A DNA stretch of 64,000 nucleotides from Anthocerotibacter panamensis C109 (lineage in GTDB: Bacteria; Cyanobacteriota; Cyanobacteriia; Gloeobacterales; Anthocerotibacteraceae): positions 933,501 through 997,500 of the forward strand of contig NZ_CP062698.1 in the NCBI RefSeq assembly GCF_018389385.1, read 5' to 3'. This document shows positions 8,541 to 18,536 of this stretch, in pieces. The stretch's first letter is position 1; the number at the start of each line of letters is the position of its first letter. Made by a program: the position numbers and the translations under genes. The notes below the pieces were generated by a model. The model ran no database searches and was not told where the DNA came from. It was given only the letters and a program-made list of their open reading frames with translations.

Positions 8541-9275
8541 ATGGTCAACACCATTCAAGCAGCGCTCAAGGCGCGTAGCTGCGTGAAGATTATCAGTGGC
8601 CTGAATAATTTCGATAGGGCGCAGGTAGCACGGGTAGTCCGCGCAGCCCAACAGGGTGGAGCGACCTATGTAGACATCGCTTGTGACCGGGAATTGGTCG
8701 CTCTGGCTAAAAAAATGAGTCCCCTGCCTGTGTGCGTCTCCGCCGTCACAGCCCCGGAGTTGGCTCAGGCTATCCATTGGGGGGCGGACTTGGTCGAATT
8801 GGGAAATTTTGACAGCTTCTATGCTCAAGGCCGCCTTTTTGGTGCTGAAGAAGTTCTGGCCCTCACCCGCGAAACCCGCGCCTTACTCCCGCAGGGTACC
8901 CTGCTCACCGTGACTGTTCCTCATACCCTGACGCTGGTCGAGCAGGTCCATCTGGCTCAAGCTCTGGTTCAAGCCGGGGCAGACTGCCTGCAAACCGAGG
9001 GCGGCACCAGTGCCCAACCCCAACAGGGCGGCACCCTGGGTCTGATTCAAAAAGCGGCACCCACCCTCGCCAGCGCCTATGAACTCAGCCGCGCAGTAGA
9101 GATTCCGGTCCTGTGTGCTTCAGGGCTCTCGGTGGTGACGATACCCATGGCTCTTGCGGCTGGAGCTTGTGGCGTAGGCGTAGGGCAGGCCATCAACCGA
9201 CTGAACGACGAGGTGGCGATGGCGGCTACGGTGCGTTCGTTGGTGGAGGCTGTCCCTCAGTTGATACGGGTTTAA
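8541..9275 (+). CDS. ycf23: DUF561/Ycf23 family TIM-barrel protein
   Basis: The 244-residue protein begins MVNTIQAALKARSCVKIISG and has the pattern of the Ycf23/DUF561 family, found in cyanobacteria and red-lineage plastids. Elements such as GGATYVDIACD, LVELGNFDSFYAQGR, TLLTVTVPHTLTL and VPVLCASGLS-like sequence suggest a TIM-barrel with a phosphate-binding glycine-rich loop near the end (AAGACGVGVGQAINRL). The reaction is unknown. It starts 49 bases after the permease gene and ends 30 bases before argC on the same strand, so the three may be cotranscribed. Confidence 0.88.
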   Translation: MVNTIQAALKARSCVKIISGLNNFDRAQVARVVRAAQQGGATYVDIACDRELVALAKKMSPLPVCVSAVTAPELAQAIHWGADLVELGNFDSFYAQGRLFGAEEVLALTRETRALLPQGTLLTVTVPHTLTLVEQVHLAQALVQAGADCLQTEGGTSAQPQQGGTLGLIQKAAPTLASAYELSRAVEIPVLCASGLSVVTIPMALAAGACGVGVGQAINRLNDEVAMAATVRSLVEAVPQLIRV

Positions 9276-9305
9276 CATCGATTTGTTGTAGCGCTAAGGA
9301 GTGCC

Positions 9306-10349
9306 GTGAGCACCAAGACCCGAGTTGGAATTGTTGGTGCGACAGGCTATGGGGGGGTCCAGTTAATCCGCCTCCTGGAGAACCATCCTGAGGCCGAGCT
9401 GGTCTACCTCGGAGCCCATCAGAATACCGGGGTCAGTATCCAAAAGATCTATCCTTTTTTGGATACTGACCGTCTGGTTGAGGTCGTAGACCCCGCCCGC
9501 ATCCTGGAGCAGTGCGAAGTGGTCTTTCTGGCTGCTCCCAATGGGGTGGCGGCGGAACTTGCCTCCCAACTGGTAGGCCATTGCCCGGTTTTGGACCTGT
9601 CCGCCGACTACCGCTTCACCAGCCTCAAGACCTATGAGGAATGGTACGGTCTGAAGCGCACCGACCAGATCCTCAACGAAAAAGCGGTCTATGGCTTGCC
9701 TGAACTCTACCGCGACCGCATCGCCCATAGCCGTCTGGTCGGCTGTCCGGGCTGTTATCCAACCGCCACCCTCCTAGCGGCTGCCCCCTTGCTCAAGCAA
9801 GGGCTAATCCTGCCCGATAGCCTCATCATTGATGCTAAATCTGGGGTTTCGGGGGCAGGACGCACGCCGCATGTCGAAAACCTCTTCGCTGAGGCCGACG
9901 CCAGTATCGGAGCTTACAAAATCGGCAGGCACCGCCACACCCCTGAGATCGAACAAGTCTGTAGCGATTTGGCAGGCACCCCGATCCAGGTCCAGTTCAC
10001 ACCCCATCTCATCCCAATGGCTAGGGGAATCCTGGTCACGCTGTACGCTCAGATGCGCGACCCTGGACTGGTGACCGAGGATTTGCTCACCATTTACCAG
10101 GCTTTTTATCGCAGTGCCCCCTTTGTAAAAGTCCTCAGCAGTGGGGTCTACCCGCAGACCAAGTGGGTATCGGGTACCAATAACTGCCTGATTGGGATGG
10201 AGGCTGATGGACGGACCGGGCGGGTCGTCGTCGTTGCAGTGATTGACAATCTACTTAAGGGCCAGTCTTCTCAGGCTGTGCAGTGTTTGAATCTGATGAT
10301 GGGCTGGCCGGAGACCCTGGGCTTGCCGCGCTCGAATTTTTATCCGTGA
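9306..10349 (+). CDS. argC: N-acetyl-gamma-glutamyl-phosphate reductase
   Basis: ArgC reduces N-acetylglutamyl phosphate to the semialdehyde with NADPH in arginine synthesis. The 347-residue protein has an N-terminal Rossmann motif ([18 protein letters not shown]), the substrate-domain motif [15 protein letters not shown] that contains the catalytic cysteine, and [15 protein letters not shown] further on. The start is a GTG at 9306 preceded by AAGGAG five bases upstream. Its last 95 bases overlap the end of the TPR gene on the other strand. Confidence 0.95.
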   Translation: MSTKTRVGIVGATGYGGVQLIRLLENHPEAELVYLGAHQNTGVSIQKIYPFLDTDRLVEVVDPARILEQCEVVFLAAPNGVAAELASQLVGHCPVLDLSADYRFTSLKTYEEWYGLKRTDQILNEKAVYGLPELYRDRIAHSRLVGCPGCYPTATLLAAAPLLKQGLILPDSLIIDAKSGVSGAGRTPHVENLFAEADASIGAYKIGRHRHTPEIEQVCSDLAGTPIQVQFTPHLIPMARGILVTLYAQMRDPGLVTEDLLTIYQAFYRSAPFVKVLSSGVYPQTKWVSGTNNCLIGMEADGRTGRVVVVAVIDNLLKGQSSQAVQCLNLMMGWPETLGLPRSNFYP

Positions 10350-10806
10350 GGTTTTGCTTCTCGATTGTCTCCAGGATGAAGCTTGCCAAAGGGGCATTCC
10401 CGGAACTGAGGGCCAGAGCTGTGCTGAGTTCTCGCTGGGCTTCGGCTTTTTTGCCCTTGCCTGCGTAGAGCAAGCCCAAGTTAAAATGCCCCTTTAGATG
10501 GTCAGGTTTGATACGAAGAGCCTGTTCTAGCGATGCGACCGCTTGGTCTGTCTGCTCAGTATTGATGAATAAAAGCGCCAAATTGAAGTGTAGGGAGGCA
10601 TCCTGGCGGACCAAAGGTTTTTCGGCGTCCAGGACGATAGCACGCTGATAGATCTCCATGGCACTCGTCACATAGCCGTTGTCCGCCAGTTGGCTTGCTT
10701 GGTCCGCCAATTCCTGAACTGGACTGGCTGAGACTAGCGCAGGCCCCTGCCACAGCAAAGTAACTAAACTCACACGCACCCAGGCCCCAAATACTCTGCC
10801 CATCAC
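10255..10806 (-). CDS. Exported TPR-repeat protein
   Basis: The 183-residue product has an N-terminal hydrophobic signal ([20 protein letters not shown]) with a likely cleavage near residue 28. After that come about three tetratricopeptide repeats: one around 35-60 ([20 protein letters not shown]), one around 74-100 ([19 protein letters not shown]) and one around 108-135 ([18 protein letters not shown]). The C-terminal 30 residues are Ser/Pro-rich and disordered. It should act as a protein-protein scaffold in the periplasm or at a membrane surface. The partner is unknown. It converges on argC with a 95-base overlap. Confidence 0.8.
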   Translation of the reverse strand: MMGRVFGAWVRVSLVTLLWQGPALVSASPVQELADQASQLADNGYVTSAMEIYQRAIVLDAEKPLVRQDASLHFNLALLFINTEQTDQAVASLEQALRIKPDHLKGHFNLGLLYAGKGKKAEAQRELSTALALSSGNAPLASFILETIEKQNLTDKNSSAASPGSPASPSSDSNTAQPEKTGP

Positions 10807-11049
10807 AAAACTCCCTCGTCCTTCCTAGAATAGCGAATCACTTAGAGCATGGGTAGATAGAGCAGACAAAGCGCTTGACGATATCCCTAAGATTTTGTGG
10901 TAAGAAAGGTATAGTACCTATCTAAATACAGGGCTCAGCCCGCTCATGGGAATGTCCAATCTGCTGTCCGGGTCACTATTCTTTCTTGCTCATCCCCATC
11001 CGGCAGGCATAGGGACTGGGCTGACAACTATTATTTTAGGGAGTGGGGT

Positions 11050-12216
11050 ATGAGCGAAGAAGGGATCCATCAACCTACCCTGCTGGTTATTGATGATGAT
11101 TGGAGCATGCGCTCCGCCCTGGTCAGCCGCTTACGCATGGAGGACTATGTGGTCCTTGAAGCCCGCAATGGTCGGGAGGGACTCAATCTCATCCGCACAA
11201 TCAAGCCTGAAGTAGTGCTCTCAGACTGGATGATGCCTGAGATGGATGGGATGGAGTTGTGCCGTACCCTCAAGGCGGACGAGCAGTTGCGCCATATCTA
11301 TTTCATTCTGGTAACCGGGCGAGACACCATTGCTGACCGGGTGCACAGCCGCGATGGGGGCGTAGACGACTTGCTCAACAAACCCATCGATGTAGCCGAA
11401 CTCTTGGCTCGGGTCCGTACCGGACTCAGGATGCACACGATGCAGCAGGAGATCCTAGCGAAAAACTCCCAACTCCAGCGGCTCAACCAATTCAAGTCAG
11501 ATATGCTCGCCTTTGCCAGCCACGAACTCAAGACGCCCATTGCCGTCATGCGCATCAATCTGGAGATGCTGCGCTTGGAGGACGATGATAGCCTCAAAGA
11601 GGAGTATCTCAGTACGGCAGAACAACAGGTGTTGCGCCTCAATGAGATGGTCAACACCCTCCTCGACCTTAGGCGCTTGGAAGAAGGAAAACTCACCTAC
11701 AAGCTTGAGCCTGTGGACCTATGTGCGATTGTGGAAGCCGCCGTTCAGACCCAGTCGCCTGTCGCCCGTATCAAGCGCCAGCATATTGGCGTCGCCACGA
11801 CCTCTGCTCCTGTCCTTGCTGACCGGGACAAGCTCCAGCATGTGGTGGAGAACCTACTCAACAACGCCATCAAATACTCCCCTGAAGAATCTCGCGTCCT
11901 TGTCCAGATGACCCAGGGACAGACCGACATCATCGTCGGCTTTATCGACGAAGGACCGGGGATCCCCCCAGAGCGTCAGTCGCAATTGTTTTTACGCTAT
12001 AGCCAACTCCAAGGAGAGTACAGTGACCAGCGATTTAAAAGTACAGGTCTCGGTCTGATCCTCGCCAATGAGTTCATTGAGGGGATGGGTGGGCATATTG
12101 GGGTCTATTCCAAAGGTGTGGGCAAGGGTTCGTGCTTTTGGATCCAGTTGCCGCTCATCGGTCATGGGTGGGGCGATGCACAACCTGACCACCGGGCTAA
12201 CTGCGTCAGTCCTTGA
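11050..12216 (+). CDS. Receiver domain-histidine kinase hybrid
   Basis: The 388-residue protein has a CheY-like receiver first (residues about 10-125): acidic Asp15-Asp17, phospho-acceptor Asp59 in VVLSDWMMPEMDG and Lys111 in LNKPID. A HisKA domain follows, with His158 in FASHELKTP, then an HATPase domain with the N box HVVENLLNNAIKYSP, the G1 box DEGPGIP and the G2 box STGLGLILANEF. There is no membrane segment, so it is a soluble signalling protein. This order (receiver before kinase) is common in cyanobacteria. A response regulator partner is not adjacent. The 243-base upstream gap has no gene; the plus-strand start has GGGAGTGGGGT just before the ATG. Confidence 0.92.
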   Translation: MSEEGIHQPTLLVIDDDWSMRSALVSRLRMEDYVVLEARNGREGLNLIRTIKPEVVLSDWMMPEMDGMELCRTLKADEQLRHIYFILVTGRDTIADRVHSRDGGVDDLLNKPIDVAELLARVRTGLRMHTMQQEILAKNSQLQRLNQFKSDMLAFASHELKTPIAVMRINLEMLRLEDDDSLKEEYLSTAEQQVLRLNEMVNTLLDLRRLEEGKLTYKLEPVDLCAIVEAAVQTQSPVARIKRQHIGVATTSAPVLADRDKLQHVVENLLNNAIKYSPEESRVLVQMTQGQTDIIVGFIDEGPGIPPERQSQLFLRYSQLQGEYSDQRFKSTGLGLILANEFIEGMGGHIGVYSKGVGKGSCFWIQLPLIGHGWGDAQPDHRANCVSP

Positions 12217-12264
12217 TACAACAGACAGCACTATAGAGATACAAGGTAAGGCGTGACCTTCATC

Positions 12265-12306
12265 AAAAAATTGACAGGCGACCTCAAGACACGCCTGATC
12301 CCTGTC
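12265..12306 (-). terminator. Likely intrinsic terminator of the DUF6761-like gene
   Basis: Read on the minus strand, a stem-loop (outer arms GACAGG at 12273-12278 and CCTGTC at 12301-12306; an alternative inner stem AGGCG/CGCCT) is followed after two bases by six T residues (12270-12265). It lies 13 bases past the stop codon at 12319. Confidence 0.65.
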
Positions 12307-12318
12307 GAAATTGGGGGC

Positions 12319-12567
12319 TTAGTACTCTAACTCCGGCAAAGCCAAGGGCTCCGGCATAAAGCTCCCTGGATCACGCAGGAAACGCTCCACTTCTTCTTCG
12401 AGGCGGTTGACCTGATAGTTCTCGATTCCCTGGGTAAAGCGCAGGGCGGCAAGATACCCGTTGACAAAGATGCGTAACTCTTCCGGGCGGTAGCCCCGGT
12501 AGACGAGTTCCGAGAGGTTGTCGGTGAGTCGCTGGTAATGGCGAATCGTGGTGGGGTCTTGGAGCAT
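12319..12567 (-). CDS. DUF6761-like small protein
   Basis: The 82-residue protein from the ATG at 12567 reads MLQDPTTIRHYQRLTDNLSE, then GYRPEELRIFVNGYLAALR and VNRLEEEVERFLRDP. This matches what I remember of a small all-helical cyanobacterial family (DUF6761); the assignment rests on memory and is moderate. The ATG four codons further upstream is less likely because GAGAGG is placed to serve the chosen start. The function is unknown. An intrinsic terminator follows. Confidence 0.7.
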   Translation of the reverse strand: MLQDPTTIRHYQRLTDNLSELVYRGYRPEELRIFVNGYLAALRFTQGIENYQVNRLEEEVERFLRDPGSFMPEPLALPELEY

Positions 12568-12722
12568 GGGACCTCTCATACTCGATACTTTGATTTTGTC
12601 ACCCTACATCCTTGCCTTCAAGCCCCAAGCGAACATTTCAGGAAAAATCAGTCTCCCAAACTAGGCTATGGGGATCATGCTTGGGTACGGTCTGCGAATT
12701 TTTGCCAGCGAGCGCTGAAAGG

Positions 12723-13304
12723 CTAGGGTCCTTGAAGCAGATCGGATGCACCCAAAGGCTGCCGCAGGCGGCGGGCGTGGGCGACCACCGAGCGGACCAG
12801 TGCTCTGAGCCGCTCTTCGAGTTGGGGGTCGAGGAGTTGGTCTTGAGCATCAAAGTGCTTCCACGCTTGCCCAATAGCTACCTGCTCGGGGACCATCCAG
12901 CCGTGGACCCAGCGCACGACTAAACGTAGGTCATTGAGGGCGTTGGCGTTTTGTCCGCCCCCAAGGACACTGACAGCACCAAACACCTTGCCTGCTAGTT
13001 CATCGAAGCCGAGGAGATCGAGGGTGTTTTTCAGAACCCCACTCATCCCACCATGGTACTCAGGGGTACTCAGGATGAAGGCATCGGCTGCTTTAGCCTG
13101 TTTTTGGAGCAACGCCACATTCGGAAAACTTGTATAGTCGTCGCCACCATGGCAGAGGGGGAGCGGGTGAGCCACCGGGTCAAAAAATGCTACCTCAGCC
13201 CCTTCTTGAATGCTCATCTTGAGCGCGAGCATCAAGGCGGCGCGGCTACGTGACTCTGGGCGTAGACTACCTAATAAGCCCAAGACTTTGACAGGTTGCA
13301 TCAT
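12723..13304 (-). CDS. NADPH-dependent FMN reductase
   Basis: The 193-residue protein is a flavodoxin-like NAD(P)H:FMN reductase. The phosphate-binding loop for FMN is seen in LGLLGSLRPESRSR, and the second FMN contact in LSTPEYHGGMSGVLKNTLD. These cytoplasmic enzymes supply reduced flavin or reduce quinones and azo compounds; the substrate cannot be told from sequence. I chose the ATG at 13304 because GGAG lies nine bases upstream; a GTG five codons earlier is possible. Divergent from the G8 gene across an AT-rich 307-base spacer. Confidence 0.9.
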   Translation of the reverse strand: MMQPVKVLGLLGSLRPESRSRAALMLALKMSIQEGAEVAFFDPVAHPLPLCHGGDDYTSFPNVALLQKQAKAADAFILSTPEYHGGMSGVLKNTLDLLGFDELAGKVFGAVSVLGGGQNANALNDLRLVVRWVHGWMVPEQVAIGQAWKHFDAQDQLLDPQLEERLRALVRSVVAHARRLRQPLGASDLLQGP

Positions 13305-13423
13305 ATTTTTACGCTCCACTTCCCCTATAGTATGACAGCTTGGGTCGCGCTTTCTCCAAAGCCTCTTCTGTCAGATTATTATAATAACTACCCAGGGTAT
13401 TCTACTTAGTTTTTTTGGCTCAA

Positions 13424-13456
13424 CTATAATTTTTTATTTCAAAAAAGAAATTATAG
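13424..13456. repeat. AT-rich inverted repeat in the divergent spacer
   Basis: CTATAATTT (13424-13432) and AAATTATAG (13448-13456) are perfect inverted repeats; the inner T and A runs extend the stem with one bulged G. Each arm contains TATAAT reading outward, so the palindrome may hold -10-like elements for both divergent genes. It sits in the 307-base gap 13305-13611, which is much richer in A+T than its surroundings and has no gene. Confidence 0.55.
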
Positions 13457-13573
13457 ATCGAGAAAGTATTTTTTTAGGAAAACTGGCGTTAATTTTTAAC
13501 AAAATATTTGGAAAATATAAGGGTTTTACCTGGTTTATATAGCTAATCTCCTATGCTATTTCTACTTAGTAAC

Positions 13574-13596
13574 CTGTCATATTTCAGCAGTGACAG
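13574..13596 (+). promoter_or_regulatory. Inverted repeat just before the G8-protein start
   Basis: CTGTCA (13574-13579) and TGACAG (13591-13596) form a 6-base inverted repeat with an 11-base spacing, ending 15 bases before the ATG at 13612. It could be an operator or an RNA hairpin near the ribosome site, which is itself weak (AGGTAAAGCC). This is inferred from position only. Confidence 0.4.
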
Positions 13597-13611
13597 ATAT
13601 TAGGTAAAGCC

Positions 13612-16050
13612 ATGATTAGTAATCGACTTGCCTGGTTAACTGTGCTTTTTTTGTTCACCACTCCCGCCTCTGCCCAAACCCAGCAACGCTGGTCTGATCC
13701 AGCCACTTGGGGCGGCGTGCTCCCGCAATCAGGGGATGAAGTGGTCATCCCCAGCAATCGCAATATCCTCCTGGATATCAGTCCTCCACCCCTCAAGAGC
13801 TTGACGATTCAAGGTGGATTGAGTTTTGACAATAGAGATATCACTTTGACTTCAGATTGGATTATCGTGATGGGCGGACGCTTTCAGATCGGCACCGCCC
13901 AAGTTCCCTACCCAAATCGCGCTGTAGTCACCCTGACTGGCAACGATCCCAACGTGAATATTATGGGTATGGGAAATAAATTCCTAGCAGCCATGAGTGG
14001 GGGGAGTATTGAGATGCACGGTGCTCCTAAAACAAGTTGGGTGCGCTTAAATGCCAATGCCTTAACAGGTACAACGCAACTGGTACTCAACCAGCCTGTC
14101 AACTGGCAGCCGAACGACCAACTTGTGGTCGCATCCACTAACTTTAATCCCTATGAAGCTGAGGTCGTCCGCATCAAAAACTTTGAGAAGGACGGCACGG
14201 TCAACCTCACGACCCCGCTGGCCCACCTCCACTGGGGCACGCTCCAGACCTACGGTCAGAGCACCCTGGATGAACGGGCTGAGGTCGGGTTACTGAACCG
14301 CAATATCCTGATTCAGGGTGATGCGACTTCCCCCGAGACAGGTTTTGGTGGACACATCATGGCGATGGATGGCAGCCAACTCATCGCCGAAGGGGTGGAG
14401 TTGTATCGTCTGGGCCAGCAAGGACGACTGGGACGCTACCCCTGGCACTGGCACCTACTAGGGAATGGAGGAACAGGTCAATACATCAAGAACTCCTCGG
14501 TCCATGACAGTTTCAACCGCTGCATTACTGTCCATGGGACCAACAACACGCTGGTGCAGGGGAATGTCGCCTACAATGCCAGCGGTCACTGCTTTTTTGT
14601 AGAGGACGGTGTTGAGGTCGGCAACACATTTGACAGCAATCTGGGGCTGGTGACCAAGCGCTCCGTTGCTCCTCTCATTCCCTCAGACTCAACCCCCGCC
14701 ACCTACTGGATCAGCAACCCCAATAACCGGTTCACCAACAACGTCGCCGCTGGTGCCGATGACTTTGGATTTTGGTACGATATTCCGCCCAATCCCACCG
14801 GTCCGTCAGCCGACCCCAACTACTTTCCTCAGCAGCAGCCTTTTGGCGGGTTTGACTCGAACGTGGCCCACTCTACGCTCGGGGGGACATTTTCAGGCGT
14901 GGGTATCTGGTTAGAGAACGTCCTGAGGTCAGCTACGATCACCAACAACACCAGCTACAAAAACGTCAACCGCGCTATTTACTTGGGCTTGGCAGGCAGT
15001 GACCCCTTTGCGGGGCACACGGCGCTCCACTCGGTCTCGGCTGATTCTCCCACCCACTACTACGGGTGGAATGCCACATTTGACGGGGGACTGGCGGTTG
15101 CCACTAGCGCGAATGTCGATGACCTAAGCGTATTTACGACGCTGTCCTGGAATGGTGGTGTGCTGCGGGGTATAGAGGAATACGACGGCTGGATCAGAGC
15201 CCGTAACACCACCTTCGTCAACTTTATCGGCACTGGAAACCCGGAGCTTCAAAACGCAGCACCCTGGGCGGGAGTGGCAACCGTGAGTGATGCCCACTTT
15301 ACCAATAACCCACTCAGCGGCTTCCAAAAGGTCACGCTGATCAACTCCTACCCTGCCTACTATCGTCCGCCTGGAGATGTGGTAACGCAGCCCTCTACAT
15401 TCACCGTGGAGGACACAGATGGTTCACTCGGGGGGGTGCCAGGATTTGTGGTCTACAACCGTCCGCTCTTATTGGCTGCCGGATGTGTGCCGCTGCCTAC
15501 CCTTACCAACGCCCAAGCGTGTCCCGGCAGCTACGGGGGCGCTGTGATCCTAAGCGCGGGGGACCCCGTCAACAATAATTTGGCCCCCCTCTATCTGCAA
15601 AGGGATGATGGCGCGCAGGGCCAAGTTTCAAGCAATATCGCCGCCTTTCAAAGTGCACCGGGGTCAATGGGACTAAGTTTCTCCAACCTCCAGACCCGGC
15701 GGACCTACACCCTCTTGCGCAACTTTGGTCAAAGTGCCCAGCCGCTCCCTCCCTACCTGGAGTTTTCGCTCAGTTCCCGCAGCCCCGCCGAGTGGATAGC
15801 CTTTACCTTTAGCGCCCCTTCGGAGGTCTTTGCCTATCTCCCCTACGCCTACACTGATGACCGGATTGTGGCTCCAGCCAGTAGTTTGACGGCACTCCTC
15901 GACAGTCCAACTCGTGGGTATTTTCAGGATCCAACCACTAGGCAGGTTTGGGTCAAAGTGTTTGGGCTTGAAAACTCTAACGCCGAGGCCATCGGTAACT
16001 TCGAACAGGCCATTGATATCTGTTTGGTACGTGGCTGTCCCAATCGCTAA
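13612..16050 (+). CDS. Secreted G8-domain / right-handed beta-helix protein
   Basis: The 812-residue protein starts with a signal peptide (LAWLTVLFLFTTPASA, cleavage before QTQQ). Residues about 25-160 fit a G8 domain: WSDPATWGG, PQSGDEVVIPSNRNILLDI, LTIQGGLSFD. This domain is known from CEMIP, TMEM2 and fibrocystin-like proteins. The middle is rich in Asn/Gly repeats such as HGTNNTLVQGNVAYNASG and NNRFTNNVAAGADDFGFW, as in parallel beta-helix surfaces; YPWHWHLLGN is His-rich and could be an active-site or metal-binding spot. Animal CEMIP/TMEM2 act on hyaluronan, but that activity cannot be carried over. No membrane anchor is seen. It ends 8 bases from the convergent mreD. Start: ATG 13612, weak ribosome site. 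Confidence 0.82.
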   Translation: MISNRLAWLTVLFLFTTPASAQTQQRWSDPATWGGVLPQSGDEVVIPSNRNILLDISPPPLKSLTIQGGLSFDNRDITLTSDWIIVMGGRFQIGTAQVPYPNRAVVTLTGNDPNVNIMGMGNKFLAAMSGGSIEMHGAPKTSWVRLNANALTGTTQLVLNQPVNWQPNDQLVVASTNFNPYEAEVVRIKNFEKDGTVNLTTPLAHLHWGTLQTYGQSTLDERAEVGLLNRNILIQGDATSPETGFGGHIMAMDGSQLIAEGVELYRLGQQGRLGRYPWHWHLLGNGGTGQYIKNSSVHDSFNRCITVHGTNNTLVQGNVAYNASGHCFFVEDGVEVGNTFDSNLGLVTKRSVAPLIPSDSTPATYWISNPNNRFTNNVAAGADDFGFWYDIPPNPTGPSADPNYFPQQQPFGGFDSNVAHSTLGGTFSGVGIWLENVLRSATITNNTSYKNVNRAIYLGLAGSDPFAGHTALHSVSADSPTHYYGWNATFDGGLAVATSANVDDLSVFTTLSWNGGVLRGIEEYDGWIRARNTTFVNFIGTGNPELQNAAPWAGVATVSDAHFTNNPLSGFQKVTLINSYPAYYRPPGDVVTQPSTFTVEDTDGSLGGVPGFVVYNRPLLLAAGCVPLPTLTNAQACPGSYGGAVILSAGDPVNNNLAPLYLQRDDGAQGQVSSNIAAFQSAPGSMGLSFSNLQTRRTYTLLRNFGQSAQPLPPYLEFSLSSRSPAEWIAFTFSAPSEVFAYLPYAYTDDRIVAPASSLTALLDSPTRGYFQDPTTRQVWVKVFGLENSNAEAIGNFEQAIDICLVRGCPNR

Positions 16051-16058
16051 ACGAACGC

Positions 16059-16589
16059 CTAGTCCTCCAAGGCTTCTCCCCAAGCCCAAAATCGCTGGAG
16101 GAGCCACCAGACCAAAGGAGCCCACAGACAGGTGACCAGACCTGAGGCGAGACTAATTTTTTGGTGGTGTGCCCATAGCAGCGCAGGGTCAATCTCGCCC
16201 AAGGCCATAAATTGGAGGGCCAGCGTCGTTTCCTGGACGACGGTGAGCCCGAAGGTCAGGAGCGCCACCGCCAGGGTTTCTGACTGTAAAAAGCGATATT
16301 CGCGTAGACGAGCGGTGAGGACGCCGACCAGAATCAGCCCCGGACCATGGGTAGGAATGGGTGCGGTGAGTCCATCGAGGAGCAACCCCAGCACTAGACC
16401 AGCAGCAGCACCCTGGAGCATAGTCCGCTCAAGACTCCAGCAGACCACCCAGATCACCGGCCAATCCACACCCACTCCAGCCAGACTCAATCCGGGCAGA
16501 TGAACCCACTCAGCCCACAGGCAGAAGAGCGCCGAAGCCCCGGTCCCGAGGCGGCGGAAGAAGCGACGGTTACGGAGTGGACTGAGCAT
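16059..16589 (-). CDS. mreD: Rod-shape determining protein MreD
   Basis: MreD is the integral-membrane partner of MreC in the elongasome that guides cell-wall synthesis. The 176-residue product has five or so hydrophobic segments (for example VDWPVIWVVCWSLE, GAAAGLVLGLLLDGLT and LAVALLTFGLTVVQETTLAL). Its identity rests on length, membrane pattern and position: third gene of mreB-mreC-mreD, overlapping the end of mreC by 20 bases. Confidence 0.87.
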   Translation of the reverse strand: MLSPLRNRRFFRRLGTGASALFCLWAEWVHLPGLSLAGVGVDWPVIWVVCWSLERTMLQGAAAGLVLGLLLDGLTAPIPTHGPGLILVGVLTARLREYRFLQSETLAVALLTFGLTVVQETTLALQFMALGEIDPALLWAHHQKISLASGLVTCLWAPLVWWLLQRFWAWGEALED

Positions 16590-17367
16590 GGTCAGACGCT
16601 GTACCCCCTGTCAAACCACGGTTGGCTACCCCTGGATAGATATACACCCAATTCAAGCCATCGAGCGCAGCACTAAAATGTACTGTCGCCTGGAGTGGTT
16701 GGACGCGTTTATCCGGTAGTGCAGTGACCTTGCCCACGACAATATTGGCTGGAAACCGAGAGCTGAGCCCTGAGGTGACGATGACATCGCCTACTTTGGC
16801 TTGGGCTTGATTGTCAAAAAACTCCAGACTCGCCTCACTGCGCCAGAGCCCGGAGATCACCCCCATCGCCCCGGTACGGGTGGCGGTCACTCCTATTTTG
16901 CTCAAAGGGTCGGTAACCAATAAGACACGTGCTGTGTGAGCGGAAGTAGCCACCACTTCACCGACCAATCCCCCCGGTGCTACGACCGGATTGCCTTTGC
17001 TTACGCCATCGGCCCAACCCCGGTTGAGGATTACTTGCCGCCACCAGTGGTCACCATCGCGCCCGATAACCTGAGCAGCTAGAGGCTTACCAAGACTGCC
17101 TGCGGGAAGTGCCAGCATCTCTCTGAGCCGTCGATTCTCTTCTTCCAGCCCACTGAGACGGCCCTCTAGCTCGATCACACGGCTGTTGGTGAAGTCGGGG
17201 GGGGCGGCATTGGTGAAGGTCAAAGTCGGCCAGTTGAGCCAGTACCAAACTTCGGCGAGGAGTTCAGCTTGCGTACTGCGGACCCAGACCGCAAAGGTCG
17301 CTAGCGTAAAGGCCGCAAACAAGGGCCACAGGTTGCGGCCCCACCACTTGCGGAGCCCATCGAGCAT
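16570..17367 (-). CDS. mreC: Rod-shape determining protein MreC
   Basis: MreC is a bitopic membrane protein that links cytoplasmic MreB filaments to the periplasmic wall enzymes. The 265-residue protein has one N-terminal membrane segment (LWPLFAAFTLATFAVWV), a short coiled coil (RVIELEGRLSGLEEENRRLRE, about 62-82 in part) and a C-terminal beta-barrel-type domain with GDHWWRQVILNRGWADGV and GDVIVTSGLSSRFPANIVVG. It lies 3 bases after mreB and overlaps mreD. Confidence 0.94.
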   Translation of the reverse strand: MLDGLRKWWGRNLWPLFAAFTLATFAVWVRSTQAELLAEVWYWLNWPTLTFTNAAPPDFTNSRVIELEGRLSGLEEENRRLREMLALPAGSLGKPLAAQVIGRDGDHWWRQVILNRGWADGVSKGNPVVAPGGLVGEVVATSAHTARVLLVTDPLSKIGVTATRTGAMGVISGLWRSEASLEFFDNQAQAKVGDVIVTSGLSSRFPANIVVGKVTALPDKRVQPLQATVHFSAALDGLNWVYIYPGVANRGLTGGTASDHAQSTP

Positions 17368-17370
17368 GGC

Positions 17371-18492
<1,122 letters not shown>

Positions 18493-18536
18493 TCAGCAGC
18501 GCGACCAGATCCGTTGGCTTGGGGCGGGCAAAGTTC

